A stretch of 64,000 nt of DNA from Rhodobacterales bacterium HKCCE2091 (lineage in GTDB: Bacteria; Pseudomonadota; Alphaproteobacteria; Rhodobacterales; Rhodobacteraceae), in NCBI GenBank assembly GCA_015689685.1, contig WVSL01000003.1, forward strand, positions 310,001-374,000, given 5' to 3'. The translations under genes were made by a program, and so were the position numbers. Each line of letters begins with the position of its first letter. Position 1 is the first letter of the stretch. Below are positions 25,217 to 34,619 of the stretch, piece after piece. The notes below the pieces were generated by a model. It was not told where the DNA came from. It did no database searches and was given only the letters and a program-made list of their open reading frames with translations.

Positions 25217-26094
25217 TCCAAGTTCTGAACCTGTTCGCGCATCTGATCGACCACCACCTTGAGGTCAAGCCCGACCCGGGTAAGCTCGGTGTCCGCCGAC
25301 TTCGAACACAGCGTGTTCGCCTCGCGGTTGAATTCCTGCATCAGGAAGTCGAGCTTGCGGCCGACCGGCCCCTCCGCGGCCAGGAAGCCGCGCGCCGCGT
25401 CGACATGGGCCGTGAGCCGGTCCAGTTCCTCCGACACGTCGCCGCGCACGATCAGGGCGGCGAGGTCATGGGACAGCCTGTCGGGGTCGGCGGCGGCGCC
25501 CGCGGCCTCGGTCAACTTCGCGACCTGCGCGGCGAACCGGTCCTGCGCCTCCCCCGCGCGCGCGCCGGCGCGGGTCCGGGCCTCCGCCACCAGCGCCTCC
25601 ACCCGGGCCAGCTGCTCCGACAGGATGCCGACGAGCGCCGCGCCCTCCTCCGCCCGCATTGCAGCGAAGGCGTCGAGAACCGCGTCGAAATCGCCCATCA
25701 GCGCCGCCGCCGGCAGGTCCGGCGCGGTGTCTCCGGTCAGGACGCCGGGCAGCGACAGCAGCGCCACGGGGTCCGCCGGCGCGGCCTCGATCCCGGCCCG
25801 CTCCAGCGCCTGCCGCGCCTCGGCCACCTGCGCCACCGCCGCCGACAGCGCCGCGCCGTCGAGGCCGCGGCCCGCGCCGCCCTCCTGCGACAGCTTCAGC
25901 CCGACCTGCACCGATCCCCGCCCGAGCGCGGCCTGGAGCTTCGACCGCAGCGGCGGTTCCAGCGCCTGCGCCCGGTCCGGCAGCCGGAACCGCAGGTCCA
26001 GCCCGCGGGCATTCACCGCGCGCATGTCCCAAGACCATCGCCAGTCGCCCTCGCCCCCCTCGGCGGCCGCGAAGCCGGTCATCGAGTTAACCAT
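25213..26094 (-). CDS. YicC family protein (endoribonuclease-type)
   Basis: This 293-residue YicC-family protein begins with the hallmark 'SMTGFA'. It continues with '[18 protein letters not shown]'-like family sequence ('[16 protein letters not shown]' here), the N-terminal YicC domain, and the C-terminal DUF1732 domain ('[23 protein letters not shown]'). E. coli YicC has been described as an RNase acting in small-RNA turnover. Coupling to gmk by a four-base overlap is widely conserved. Confidence 0.92.
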   Translation of the reverse strand: MVNSMTGFAAAEGGEGDWRWSWDMRAVNARGLDLRFRLPDRAQALEPPLRSKLQAALGRGSVQVGLKLSQEGGAGRGLDGAALSAAVAQVAEARQALERAGIEAAPADPVALLSLPGVLTGDTAPDLPAAALMGDFDAVLDAFAAMRAEEGAALVGILSEQLARVEALVAEARTRAGARAGEAQDRFAAQVAKLTEAAGAAADPDRLSHDLAALIVRGDVSEELDRLTAHVDAARGFLAAEGPVGRKLDFLMQEFNREANTLCSKSADTELTRVGLDLKVVVDQMREQVQNLE

Positions 26095-26134
26095 CCCTGT
26101 TTATCCCCCCCTGATTTTCAGGAATTCGTAACGT

Positions 26135-26149
26135 ATTAAGAAATGAGTA
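26135..26149. promoter_or_regulatory. CtrA-like box TTAA-N7-GTAA
   Basis: TTAA (26135-26138), seven bases, GTAA (26146-26149) is one mismatch from the CtrA consensus. It lies 89 bases upstream of the PAS-protein start, in the AT-rich divergent spacer with yicC. A half site TTAACCAT also covers the yicC start (26087-26094). Inferred only. Confidence 0.3.
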
Positions 26150-26237
26150 ACGATTGCCCGGCTAGCGTTAGCACGTCCAAGGACGCCGCACCAACGCAAG
26201 GCTCGCCCCGCCGGGCCCCAGGTTTGGAGTGACACCG

Positions 26238-26939
26238 ATGGACGACAGAGCCCGGCCCGCAGACGTGATCGCCTTCGTGCCGAAAGGGGGACCGCGCATG
26301 GCACATCCGACGATCGGACAGGTGACACGCTACTGGGACGGCCTGCGCCACGGCCGCCTCGTCCCCACGCGCGAGGAAATCGACCCGCGCGAGATCCAGG
26401 AGGCCCTGCCCTATTCCTTCATCCTCGACCGCCCGCGCCCCGGCACGGTCCGGTTCCGCCTGTCGGGGATGCACCTCAACCACGTCCTCGGCATGGAGGC
26501 CCGCGGCATGCCCGTGCGCGCCATCTGCGAGGTCGACTACCGCAAGCGCCTGATGGAACAGGTCGAGGCGGTGTTCGAGGATCCCGCGCTGGTGGAAATC
26601 GAGCTGCGCGCCGACCGCGGCGTGTTCGGCGCGCTCCGGGCGACGATGGCGCTGCTGCCGCTGCGCTCGGGCCCCGGCCGGATCGACCGCGCGCTCGGCG
26701 TGTTCATCACCGACGGAGAAGTGCTCGACGCGCCGACCCGCTTCATGACCCGCGGCTTCGCCCGCACCCCGCTCGAGGCCGGGGTGTCGGTGCTCGACAC
26801 CACCCGCCGCGCGCTCCATCCCGCGGGGCTGGCCGAGGCGGCCGCCCCCTACGACCCGCCGCGCCAGGCGCCGGTTCCGGCCCCGGTCCCGCGCGGCACG
26901 CAACCGGTCTTCCGCGTCCTCGACGGCGGCAAGGCCTGA
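26238..26939 (+). CDS. PAS-domain (PAS_5/DUF1488-like) cytoplasmic protein
   Basis: This 233-residue protein has one PAS_5-type domain spanning about residues 20-180 ('TIGQVTRYWDGLRHGRLVPTRE', 'ILDRPRPGTVRFRLSGMHL', 'FITDGEVL'). No output domain is visible; the C-terminus is Pro/Ala-rich and disordered-looking. Such proteins are common in Rhodobacteraceae and often occur near cell-cycle or c-di-GMP genes, but a ligand or partner is not known. GGAG eight bases before the ATG at 26238 is preferred to a GTG three codons upstream that overlaps the ribosome site. Confidence 0.85.
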   Translation: MDDRARPADVIAFVPKGGPRMAHPTIGQVTRYWDGLRHGRLVPTREEIDPREIQEALPYSFILDRPRPGTVRFRLSGMHLNHVLGMEARGMPVRAICEVDYRKRLMEQVEAVFEDPALVEIELRADRGVFGALRATMALLPLRSGPGRIDRALGVFITDGEVLDAPTRFMTRGFARTPLEAGVSVLDTTRRALHPAGLAEAAAPYDPPRQAPVPAPVPRGTQPVFRVLDGGKA

Positions 26940-27407
26940 CGGCGCGGACGAGGCACCGCGTGCAATAGGACGGGCGCCGCCCGCAGATTCCGTCCCAGCA
27001 GCGGAAAGGCGGCACCTCCAGTGAGCGGCACGCCGAAGACCCGGATCGTCCCCGCGATCCGGGTCGGGCGTTTCAAGGGGTCAGGCCACACGGGGGCGAA
27101 CCAGAGGGGCCGAAAAGCCGACCGCCGAACCGCTGGAACGTTCAAACCAGGACCGCGTACAGCCCCATCGCCCGCCCGATGGCCCCGCAGCCACCGACAC
27201 CCACGCGCAGCCGACACCGGCCAACCCGGGCGCACCCACAGTCTCTTTGCCTTGAAAATACCTTCGCCGAAGGCGTCGCGACGCATCGCGCAGGCGACCG
27301 CACGGGGCCGTGGAGACCGGATCCTCCGCAACCGCTCCGCGGCAGCGCGCGGCGCCGAGGGCTCCCCGGAACGGGGGGCGCGAGGTGCCGCGCCCCCGGA
27401 AAGGGGA
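26940..27407. other. Gene-free stretch with a terminator and post-gene elements
   Basis: No gene is seen in 468 bases between convergent genes. It holds a strong hairpin terminator-like structure (27038-27065), then unremarkable GC-rich sequence. Reading from the DAHP synthase stop on the minus strand there is a GC-hairpin element (27407 to about 27335) that matches the one after the M32 carboxypeptidase gene. About 50 bases further there is a GGTATTT/AAGGCAAAG element (about 27283 to 27240) matching the plus-oriented copy at 20.4 kb. Confidence 0.6.
27038..27076 (+). terminator. Hairpin terminator after the PAS-protein gene
   Basis: A perfect 11-bp stem (27038-27048 with 27055-27065) and a six-base loop TCCCCG are followed by GGGCGTTTC. 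The T-run is short, so termination may be incomplete. It lies 99 bases after the PAS-protein stop. Confidence 0.55.
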
Positions 27408-28778
27408 TCAGGCCGTGGCGGAGCGGCGCGCCTCGCGCACCGCCGAAAGCTCCTCGGCCACGAGGAAGGCGAGCTCCAGCGACTGGCTCGCGTTCAGCCG
27501 CGGGTCGCAGGCGGTGTGGTAGCGCGAGGACAGGTCCTCGTCGGTCACCGCGCGGACACCGCCGGTACACTCGGTCACGTCGCGGCCGGTCATCTCGAAA
27601 TGGACGCCGCCCGGAACGGTGCCGGCCTCGCGGTGGCAAGCAAAGAACTGCTGTACCTCTTCCAGAACCCGGTTGAACGGCCGGGTCTTGTAGCCGGTCG
27701 CCGACTTGATCGTGTTGCCATGCATCGGGTCGCAGACCCAGACCACGTTGGCGCCCTCGGCCCGCACGGTCTCGATCAGGCGCGGCAGGTGGTCGGCCAC
27801 CTTGCCGGCGCCGAAGCGCGCGATCAGGGTCAGCCGCCCGGCCTCGTTGCCCGGGTTCAGCGACGCCATCAGCCGCTTCAGGTCCTCGGTTTCCATCGAC
27901 GGGCCGCATTTCAGGCCGATCGGGTTCAGCACGCCCTTGCAGAATTCCACGTGGGCGCCGTCGGGCTGGCGGGTGCGGTCGCCGATCCAGACCATGTGCC
28001 CCGACCCCGCGAGCCACTTGCCGGAGGTCGAATCGAGCCGGCACAGCGCCTCCTCGTATTCCAGCAGCAGCGCCTCGTGGCTGGTGTAGAAATCCACCGT
28101 CTGCAACTCGTGGTTGGTCTCGGCGGTCAGCCCGGCAGCGGTCATGAAGTCGAGCGAATCCTGGATCCGGTTCGCCATGTCCCGGTACTTCTCGGCGTCG
28201 TCCTTCTCGGTGAAGCCGAGGGTCCAGGAATGCACCCGGTGGATATCGGCGAAACCGCCGGTGGAGAACGCCCGCAGGAGGTTCAGCGTCGCCGCGGCCT
28301 GGGTATAGGCCTGCAGCATCCGCTGCGGATCGGGGATCCGCGCCTCGGCGGTGAAATCGAGCTCGTTGATGATGTCGCCGCGGTAGGACGGCAGTTCGAC
28401 CCCGTTCACGGTTTCGGTCGGGGCCGAGCGCGGCTTGGCGAACTGGCCCGCCATGCGGCCGACCTTCACCACCGGGACCTTGGCGCCGTAGGTCAGCACC
28501 ATCGCCATCTGCAGCATCACCTTGAAGGTGTCGCGGATGCCGTCGGCGGAGAACTCCGAGAAACTCTCGGCGCAGTCGCCGCCCTGCAGGAGGAACCGCT
28601 TGCCGGCCGCGACCTCGGCCAGGTCGGCGCGAAGCCGCCGCGCCTCGCCCGCGAACACGAGCGGCGGATACTGCCGGAGCTTCGCCTCGGCCGCGTCGAG
28701 CGCCGCGGCGTCGGTATACTCGGGCATCTGCACGCGCGGCTTGGCGCGCCAGTCGGATTTCGTCCATTGCGTGGTCAT
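27408..28778 (-). CDS. Class II (plant-type) 3-deoxy-7-phosphoheptulonate synthase
   Basis: This 456-residue DAHP synthase condenses phosphoenolpyruvate and erythrose-4-phosphate, the first step of the shikimate pathway. Class II signatures are '[12 protein letters not shown]', '[11 protein letters not shown]' with the metal-binding cysteine, '[13 protein letters not shown]', 'GDIINELDF', '[11 protein letters not shown]' and '[15 protein letters not shown]'. Length is normal for the class. It is transcribed alone, divergent from the GlxA-type regulator. Confidence 0.97.
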   Translation of the reverse strand: MTTQWTKSDWRAKPRVQMPEYTDAAALDAAEAKLRQYPPLVFAGEARRLRADLAEVAAGKRFLLQGGDCAESFSEFSADGIRDTFKVMLQMAMVLTYGAKVPVVKVGRMAGQFAKPRSAPTETVNGVELPSYRGDIINELDFTAEARIPDPQRMLQAYTQAAATLNLLRAFSTGGFADIHRVHSWTLGFTEKDDAEKYRDMANRIQDSLDFMTAAGLTAETNHELQTVDFYTSHEALLLEYEEALCRLDSTSGKWLAGSGHMVWIGDRTRQPDGAHVEFCKGVLNPIGLKCGPSMETEDLKRLMASLNPGNEAGRLTLIARFGAGKVADHLPRLIETVRAEGANVVWVCDPMHGNTIKSATGYKTRPFNRVLEEVQQFFACHREAGTVPGGVHFEMTGRDVTECTGGVRAVTDEDLSSRYHTACDPRLNASQSLELAFLVAEELSAVREARRSATA

Positions 28779-28917
28779 GGGCGGGTCTCCTCACCTCGTG
28801 TCGGCCGCTTATAGGCACAGCCGCCCGCACTTCCAATGGCGTTTTTCCCCGTGGGCGGGGATTGCCTCGGCCCCGAAATCCTGCTTTCGCTTGGACGGGG
28901 ACCATCGGACGGCACGA

Positions 28918-29925
28918 ATGAAAGAGGCGGCGACCAGCGTCAGGACCAACCGGGGGACCGCGACCGCGCCCCGGCGTTTCGTGTTCGTGCTCCTGGACCA
29001 GTTCACCCATCTCAGCTTCGCCTGCGCCGCCGACGCGCTCAGGATCGCCAACCGCGTGTCCGGCAAGGACCTCTACTCCTGGGCGCTCGCGGGCGACGGC
29101 GGGCAATGGGCGCAGGCCTCGTCCGGCATATGGTTCAAGCTCGACATGGACCTCGAAGAGGTCGGCCGCGACGACACCGTGCTGGTCTGCGGCGGCATCG
29201 ACGTGCAGGCCGCCTCCAGCCGCAAGCTCCTGAACTGGCTCCGCCGCGAAAGCCGCAAGGGGATCCGCATGGGCGGGCTCTGCACCGCGGCCTGGACGCT
29301 GGCCAAGGCCGGCCTGCTCGACGGCAAGCGCGCCACGATCCACTGGGAAAACCAGGACAGCTTCCTAGAGGAATTCGAGGACGTGACCCTGACGAAATCG
29401 GTCTTCGTGATCGACGGCAACCGGCTGACGACGGCCGGCGGCACCTCGTCGATCGACCTGATGCTGAAGGTGATCGCCGCCGACCACGGCGAGGATCTCG
29501 CCACCCAGGTCGCCGACCAGCTCATCTACACGTCGATCCGGACGGACCAGGACAGCCAGCGCCTGTCGATCCCGGCCCGGATCGGCGTCCGGCACCCGAA
29601 GCTCGGCCAGGTGATCCGGATGATGGAACAGAACATCGAGGAGCCGATCAGCCCGGCCATTCTTGCAGAAGATGTCGGCATGTCGACGCGGCAGCTCGAA
29701 CGCCTGTTCCGCCGCTACGTGAACCGCAGCCCGAAGCGGTACTACATGGAACTGAGGCTGTCGAAGGCACGGAACCTCCTGATGCAGACCGACATGAGCG
29801 TGATCAACGTGGCGCTCGCCTGCGGCTTCACCTCGCCCTCGCATTTCTCGAAGTGCTACCGCGCGCACTACAACACCACGCCCTACCGGGAGCGTGGTGC
29901 GCAGGGGAACCGGGAAGAGGCCTGA
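28918..29925 (+). CDS. GlxA family transcriptional regulator (DJ-1/PfpI plus AraC-type HTH)
   Basis: This 335-residue regulator has an N-terminal DJ-1/PfpI-like domain (about 20-190, with 'GGLCTAAWTLAKAGLLDGKRATIHWEN') and a C-terminal AraC-type double helix-turn-helix (about 225-325, 'LAEDVGMSTRQLERLFRRYVNRSPKRYYMELRL', 'VALACGFTSPSHFSKCYRAHY'). Relatives control carnitine, glycine betaine, arginine or other amine catabolism, but no target gene is adjacent. The start at 28918 avoids an antisense extension into the DAHP synthase leader. Confidence 0.92.
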   Translation: MKEAATSVRTNRGTATAPRRFVFVLLDQFTHLSFACAADALRIANRVSGKDLYSWALAGDGGQWAQASSGIWFKLDMDLEEVGRDDTVLVCGGIDVQAASSRKLLNWLRRESRKGIRMGGLCTAAWTLAKAGLLDGKRATIHWENQDSFLEEFEDVTLTKSVFVIDGNRLTTAGGTSSIDLMLKVIAADHGEDLATQVADQLIYTSIRTDQDSQRLSIPARIGVRHPKLGQVIRMMEQNIEEPISPAILAEDVGMSTRQLERLFRRYVNRSPKRYYMELRLSKARNLLMQTDMSVINVALACGFTSPSHFSKCYRAHYNTTPYRERGAQGNREEA

Positions 29926-29943
29926 GCCCCTTCCCGCCCGGTC

Positions 29944-30405
29944 TCAGCGGAGCCGCAGGAAATCCCAGGTCGTCCGGGTCGGGCGGCCGTCGGTGTACCA
30001 CGAGGTCACCCCGACACGGATCAGCCCGGGCCGTTCCTCGCTGACGACGACGCTGCGCCGGGCGAAGCCCTGGTCGTAGCCCGCCAGAACCCGGCCCACG
30101 CTGTCGCCCTCGCCCCGCGTCGCGCCCCAGGCGCAGTCGGTCGGGTGGCACGAGCCCCAGAGCGACAGGGTCCAGTGCGGGTCGCCGTCATGGATCAGCG
30201 TGGCGGTGCCGTCGTCGTTGTGGATGGTGCGGTTGCCGCAGACGAACTCCAGGTCGACATTGGTGATGGAGCGGGCCGCGGGGTCGACGTTCACGTAGCG
30301 GCCGCTCTCGATCGAGGGCGCGACGCAGAGCGCCTCGGCGCGGTCGGCGAGGACCGCGAGGGACAGGACCGCGGCCAGCGCGGCAAAGAGGGTGCGGAAG
30401 GTCAT
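29944..30405 (-). CDS. Secreted cysteine-rich protein with CxPxDCxWG motif (paralogue 1)
   Basis: This 153-residue protein of unknown function has a Sec signal peptide (cleavage probably after AEA near residue 25). The mature part has four cysteines: C27 in 'CVAPSIESGRYVNVD', C56 in 'EFVC', and C86/C91 in 'SCHPTDCAWGATRGEGD'. It ends with 'VTSWYTDGRPTRTTWDFLRL'. The same layout is found in the adjacent gene upstream on this strand, 122 bases away. The pattern suggests a small disulfide-bonded extracytoplasmic beta protein. The likely pairs C27-C56 and C86-C91 are inferred. Confidence 0.75.
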   Translation of the reverse strand: MTFRTLFAALAAVLSLAVLADRAEALCVAPSIESGRYVNVDPAARSITNVDLEFVCGNRTIHNDDGTATLIHDGDPHWTLSLWGSCHPTDCAWGATRGEGDSVGRVLAGYDQGFARRSVVVSEERPGLIRVGVTSWYTDGRPTRTTWDFLRLR

Positions 30406-30527
30406 CTGTCGTCTCCTTTCGGCTGACGGGTCGGTCGGGGGGATGATCGCCGGAACCGGCGCGATACCGGGCCGCCCCGCCCCGGCCGGTCAGGCGACCG
30501 GCGCGGGACGGCCCGGGTGGTCCGGGA

Positions 30528-31040
30528 TCAGTTCCGGAACACCGGGTGGCTCGTGCCCGGCACCAGCGCCATGACATGGGTCGCGGTCTGGGTCGGGCGG
30601 CCGTCGTGGTAGTAGGAGGTGACCTGGAGGTTCACCCGGTCGCTGCCGGCGGGCGTGACTCGCACCGTGCGCGAGGCGAAGCCGTGGTTGTAGTAGGCCT
30701 GGATGCGGCCCGCGCCGTCGCGTTCGCCGCGCACGGTGCCCCAGTCGCAATCCGACGGCGAGCAGGCGCCGTAGAGCCGCACGCCGTAATGGGCGACCTC
30801 GGCATTGGCGACGCGCGGGCTGTCGCTGCTGAAGATGTTCCGCTCGCCGGGATCGCCGATGTACTCGGCCTCGCAGACGAAATCGAACTCGGCGCGGGTG
30901 ACGCCGCCGGTCATGGTGTCGACGTTCTCGTAGGTGCCCCCGGCGATGGCCGGCGGAGTGCAGAAGGCGGCGGCGCCGTTGGCGGCGAAGGCCGCGAGGC
31001 CGAGCGTCGTGGCGGCGGCGAGAAGGGTGCGGATGCGCAT
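30528..31040 (-). CDS. Secreted cysteine-rich protein with CxPxDCxWG motif (paralogue 2)
   Basis: This 170-residue tandem paralogue of the next gene has a signal peptide (MRIRTLLAAATTLGLAA..., cleavage near residue 25). Its four cysteines are at matching places: C27 ('CTPPAIAGGTYENVD'), C56 ('DFVC'), C93 and C98 ('ACSPSDCDWGTVRGERD'). It shares 'TSYYHDGRPTQT' near the end. An insert of about seven residues between C56 and C93 distinguishes it. Function is unknown; the pair probably arose by local duplication. Confidence 0.75.
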   Translation of the reverse strand: MRIRTLLAAATTLGLAAFAANGAAAFCTPPAIAGGTYENVDTMTGGVTRAEFDFVCEAEYIGDPGERNIFSSDSPRVANAEVAHYGVRLYGACSPSDCDWGTVRGERDGAGRIQAYYNHGFASRTVRVTPAGSDRVNLQVTSYYHDGRPTQTATHVMALVPGTSHPVFRN

Positions 31041-31101
31041 GGGTCTGGTCTCCGGATCGGGGTTGCTTTCCCCGATGGGTCGCCGCCCGCGCCGCGCCGG
31101 T

Positions 31102-31377
31102 TCAATCCTGGCCGAGCCGCCCCGCGCGCCCGCCCCTGCGCCCCTTCGGCGGCGCGGCCTCCAGCCCGGACCGCAGCACGGTCGTCATCGGGTGCCCCGC
31201 CGCGCCGTGGCGCACCAGCAGCGCCTCGATCAGCGGCCGTGTGTCCGTGGCCTCCACCGACAGCGCCCAGTCGAGGAAGATCGACCGGCACTCGGCCTCG
31301 GTGATGCCGTCGATCCGGTAGGATTCGCGGATCAGCCCCTTGGGATCGGCGGGGTCGCGCGGCGCCCTGTCGTTCAT
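31102..31377 (-). CDS. Small conserved-context protein coupled to glnE
   Basis: This 91-residue protein of unrecognised family is acidic in its first two thirds ('RIDGITEAECRSIFLDWALSVE', 'PLIEALLVRHG') with a basic Arg/Gly-rich tail. It probably forms a helical bundle; no transmembrane segment or metal motif is seen. Its ATG overlaps the glnE stop by four bases, so it is translated with the adenylyltransferase. A role linked to nitrogen control is possible but not shown by sequence. Confidence 0.65.
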   Translation of the reverse strand: MNDRAPRDPADPKGLIRESYRIDGITEAECRSIFLDWALSVEATDTRPLIEALLVRHGAAGHPMTTVLRSGLEAAPPKGRRGGRAGRLGQD

Positions 31378-34199
31378 GTCTCGTCCTCCACCTGCGGCAG
31401 CGCCGCGTCAACGATACCGGCGGCTTCCGCGCGCCCGGCGTCCAGGTCGCGGGCCAGCGCGTCGAGGTCCTCCGCCCCGCCGGCGCGGCACAGGAACGCC
31501 GCCGCCCCCGCGCCGAGCCCCTCCGGCTCCGGCGGGCGGTCGCCCAGAAGCCGCCCGGCCTGGCGCACGGATTCGAACCGGGCGTGAAGCTCGGCCAGCC
31601 GCGCGCCGTCGCCCTTCGACAGCACCCCGGCCTCCACCGTGGCGGCCAGCTGGCGGGCGGTGCTGCGCGCGGGGCTGCCGCAGATCAGCGTGCCCGCCTG
31701 CGCGAGAAGCTCGATGTCCTGCGTGCCGCCCGGCCCCGCCTTGACCGCGAAGGTCGATCCGGTGCGCCCCGCCTCCGCCAGCCGCAGCCGCATCCGCGCG
31801 GTTTCCGCCAGCACACGGTCGCGGTCGCCCTTGGCGGCGATGACCCGGCGGCGCGTGTCCTCGATCGCGTCCTTCAGCGCCGGCGGCCCCGCCAGCGGCC
31901 GGGCGCGGGTCAGCGCGAGGTGTTCCCAGGTCCAGGCCTCCTCCATCTGGTAGGGCTCGAACCCGCTCAGCGCGGTCGCCACCGGACCCTGCCGGCCCGA
32001 GGGCCGCAGGCGCATGTCGACCTCGTAGAGCGTGCCGTGGGCGGTCGGCGCCGACAGCGCGGCGACCAGCGCCTTCGTCGCCTTCGCGTACCAGGCCCGC
32101 GCGTCGATCGGGCGCGGGCCGTCCGACATCTCCAGCGACGGCGCGTCGTAGATCACGATCAGGTCCAGGTCCGATCCCGCCGTCAGCGCGCCCGCGCCAA
32201 GGCTGCCCATGCCCACCACCGCCGCGCCGTTCCCCGGCGGCGCGCCGTGGCGGCGGGCGAGATCGGCCTGCACCAGCGGCCACAGACCGGCCAGGGTCGC
32301 CCCGGCGATGTCGGCGTAGTGGTCGCCGGTCTCCGCCGCGCCGGTCAGCCCGCGCAGGAAATGCACCCCGGCGCGGAAATGCCATTCCTTCTGCCAGACC
32401 CGCGCCGCGTCGAGATCGCCCTCGTAGTCGTCGTGGCGCAGCATCCGCGCCAGCCCCTCGCGCAGCGCCTCGGATCCGGGCCAGGGCGCGAAGAAGTCGC
32501 CGCCGATCACCGCGTCCAGCACCTCGGAATTGCGCGACAGGTACCGCGCCAGCCCCGGCGAGGTCACGCAGATGTCCACGATCAGGTCGACGAGCGCCGG
32601 GTTGGCCTCGAACAGCGAGAAGATCTGCACCCCCGCCGGCAGCCCGTGCAGGAACCCGTCGAAGGCCGCGAGCGCCTCGTCGGGCTTCGCCGCCGCGGCG
32701 AGCCGGTTCAGCAGTTCCGGTCGCAGGCGGGCGAAGATCTCCTGCCCGCGCATCGACCGCAGCGCGGGGTAGCCGGGCCAGCGCGCGATGGTCTCGCGCG
32801 CGGTGTCCGACAGCACCGGTTCCGATCCGTCGCGCTCGGTCCCGCCGGGCCGGGGGGCGAAGAACGGCTCGGTCTGGGCGTGGACCGCGCGGAACCGCGC
32901 CATCAGCCCGTCGCGGAAGGCCGCGGTGTCGCTCTCGCCCATGAACCGCGCCAGCCGGTCGAACCCGTCGGGCGTTTGCGGCAGGGCATGGGTCTGGGCA
33001 TCGGCCAGCATCTGGAGACGGTGTTCCAGCGTTCTGAGCGCGTTGTAATGCCCGCTCAGCGCATCCCGCTCCGCCGCCTCGATCCAGCCCCGCTCGGCCA
33101 GCGCGGCGAGCGCGTCGAGCGTCCGGCGAAGCCGCAGCCCGGCATCCCGCCCGCCCGCGATGAGCTGCCGGGTCTGGGCGAAGAACTCGATCTCGCGGAT
33201 GCCGCCGGGGCCGAGCTTCACGTTGTGCCCTTCCAGCGCGAAGCCGCCGTGCAGGCCCTTGTGGTCCTTGATCCGCCGCCGCATGTCCTGGGTCTCGTGG
33301 ATCGCCGCGAAGTCGAGGTGGCGGCGCCAGACGAAGGGCCGGAGCGTTTCGAGGAACCGGCCCCCGGCCTCCAGGTCCCCCGCCGCGGGCCGGGCCTTGA
33401 TGTAGGCCGCGCGTTCCCACGTCCGGCCCTCGGCCTCGTAGTAGCGTTCCGCCGCGGCCATCGAGATGCACACCGGCGTCACGCTCGCGTCGGGCCTGAG
33501 CCGCAGGTCGGTGCGGAAGACGTAGCCCTCGGCGGTGTTCTCCGACAGCGTCGCGGCCATGCGCCGGGTGGCGCGGACGAAGGCGGCGCGCGCCTCCATC
33601 TCGTCGCCGGGGTCGTAGCGGCTTTCGTCGAACAGGCAGATCAGGTCGATGTCAGAAGAGTAGTTCAGCTCCCCCGCGCCCATCTTGCCCATCGCCAGCG
33701 CGACCATGCCCGCGGCCTCGTCGAGCGCGGTTTCGTCCTGCCCCGGCAGCTTGCCGCGCTTGAGTTCCGGCAGCAACGCCGCCGACAGCGCGGCGGCGAG
33801 CGCGGCATCGGCGAACCCGGTCAGCGCCGCCGTGACCTCGGCCACGTCCCAGGCCCCCGCCAGGTCGGCGAGCCCGATCAGGAGCGCCGCGCGCCGCTTC
33901 AGCCCGCGCAGGGTCTTGCCGGTCTCGGGCCCCTCGGCGGCGCGGGCGGCGGCGACGAGACCCGCCATCGTCTCCTCCGGCGGGGCGGCGAGCGCCTCCG
34001 CCAGCCAGTCGCGCTCGGCCTCCATCAGCCGCGCGAGGTAGGGGCTGCACCCGGCGGTGCCCGACAAGAGGTCCCGCGCCGCGCCCGGGATGTCCGGCAG
34101 CGACGCCATCACGTCCGCCGCGCGCGCCGGGTCGTAGGCGATCGGCGCCCGCGCGATCCGCGACGCCAGCGCCGTGGCCTGTCCCACGCCCGCGTTCAC
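31374..34199 (-). CDS. glnE: Bifunctional glutamine synthetase adenylyltransferase/deadenylase
   Basis: This 941-residue enzyme adenylylates and de-adenylylates glutamine synthetase according to PII and glutamine signals. Two nucleotidyltransferase modules are visible. The N-terminal deadenylase half has 'SSDIDLICLFDES' followed by 'LRLRPDASVTP' and 'KLGPGGIREIEFFAQ'. The C-terminal adenylylase half has 'GSDLDLIVIYD', 'DMRLRPSGRQGP' and 'KAGPGGTQDIELLAQ'. The GTG start overlaps the stop of the upstream SnoaL-like gene (GTGA). Length is near the family norm. Confidence 0.97.
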   Translation of the reverse strand: MNAGVGQATALASRIARAPIAYDPARAADVMASLPDIPGAARDLLSGTAGCSPYLARLMEAERDWLAEALAAPPEETMAGLVAAARAAEGPETGKTLRGLKRRAALLIGLADLAGAWDVAEVTAALTGFADAALAAALSAALLPELKRGKLPGQDETALDEAAGMVALAMGKMGAGELNYSSDIDLICLFDESRYDPGDEMEARAAFVRATRRMAATLSENTAEGYVFRTDLRLRPDASVTPVCISMAAAERYYEAEGRTWERAAYIKARPAAGDLEAGGRFLETLRPFVWRRHLDFAAIHETQDMRRRIKDHKGLHGGFALEGHNVKLGPGGIREIEFFAQTRQLIAGGRDAGLRLRRTLDALAALAERGWIEAAERDALSGHYNALRTLEHRLQMLADAQTHALPQTPDGFDRLARFMGESDTAAFRDGLMARFRAVHAQTEPFFAPRPGGTERDGSEPVLSDTARETIARWPGYPALRSMRGQEIFARLRPELLNRLAAAAKPDEALAAFDGFLHGLPAGVQIFSLFEANPALVDLIVDICVTSPGLARYLSRNSEVLDAVIGGDFFAPWPGSEALREGLARMLRHDDYEGDLDAARVWQKEWHFRAGVHFLRGLTGAAETGDHYADIAGATLAGLWPLVQADLARRHGAPPGNGAAVVGMGSLGAGALTAGSDLDLIVIYDAPSLEMSDGPRPIDARAWYAKATKALVAALSAPTAHGTLYEVDMRLRPSGRQGPVATALSGFEPYQMEEAWTWEHLALTRARPLAGPPALKDAIEDTRRRVIAAKGDRDRVLAETARMRLRLAEAGRTGSTFAVKAGPGGTQDIELLAQAGTLICGSPARSTARQLAATVEAGVLSKGDGARLAELHARFESVRQAGRLLGDRPPEPEGLGAGAAAFLCRAGGAEDLDALARDLDAGRAEAAGIVDAALPQVEDET

Positions 34200-34573
34200 G
34201 GCACCGCCCCGCCTGCCGGCGTGTCCTGGCTGAACACGTTGATCCAGCCCGCCCCGCCCGCGCGCCGCCAGATCGAGGTGACGAACATGGTCTCCTCCGC
34301 CGCGCCGTCGCCCGGCCGGGCATAGTCGGCGCGGTAGGCGATCAGCGCATGGTCCGCGCCGAGCCCCCGGACCAGGCACTCCGAAAGCCGGTAGGCGGCG
34401 ACGGTCGGCCCGTCCGCAAGCTGGCCCGCGTGGTCGTCGGCACCCGCGAAGCCGGTCGGATAGACGCCGAGGAAGTCGCGCGACAGCGCCGCCCAGTCGG
34501 CCCCGGCATCGCCGCGGACCAGGGCATCCCACACCGCCCGTTCGGCGGCCTCGATCTCGGTGGCGAGCGTCAT
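34196..34573 (-). CDS. SnoaL/DUF4440-like NTF2-fold protein
   Basis: This 125-residue protein has the NTF2/DUF4440 pattern: N-terminal helix 'EIEAAERAVWDALVRGDA', 'FLGVYPTGF' and a terminal strand set 'FVTSIWRRAGGAGWINVFSQDTPAG'. Members are small alpha-plus-beta barrels with varied or unknown roles. Its stop overlaps the glnE GTG start, making it the first gene of the glnE unit. It is divergent from ybaK with 46 bases between starts. Confidence 0.7.
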   Translation of the reverse strand: MTLATEIEAAERAVWDALVRGDAGADWAALSRDFLGVYPTGFAGADDHAGQLADGPTVAAYRLSECLVRGLGADHALIAYRADYARPGDGAAEETMFVTSIWRRAGGAGWINVFSQDTPAGGAVP

Positions 34574-34619
34574 CGCGGGGGATCTTGCGTCGCCCCCGCG
34601 GCCGGGGCAAGAGGGGCCC

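Noticed and set aside
31584-34325. Plus-strand frame of about 900 codons opposite glnE
   Set aside because: Antisense shadow of glnE; repetitive Arg/Gln/Val composition typical of high-GC reverse frames.
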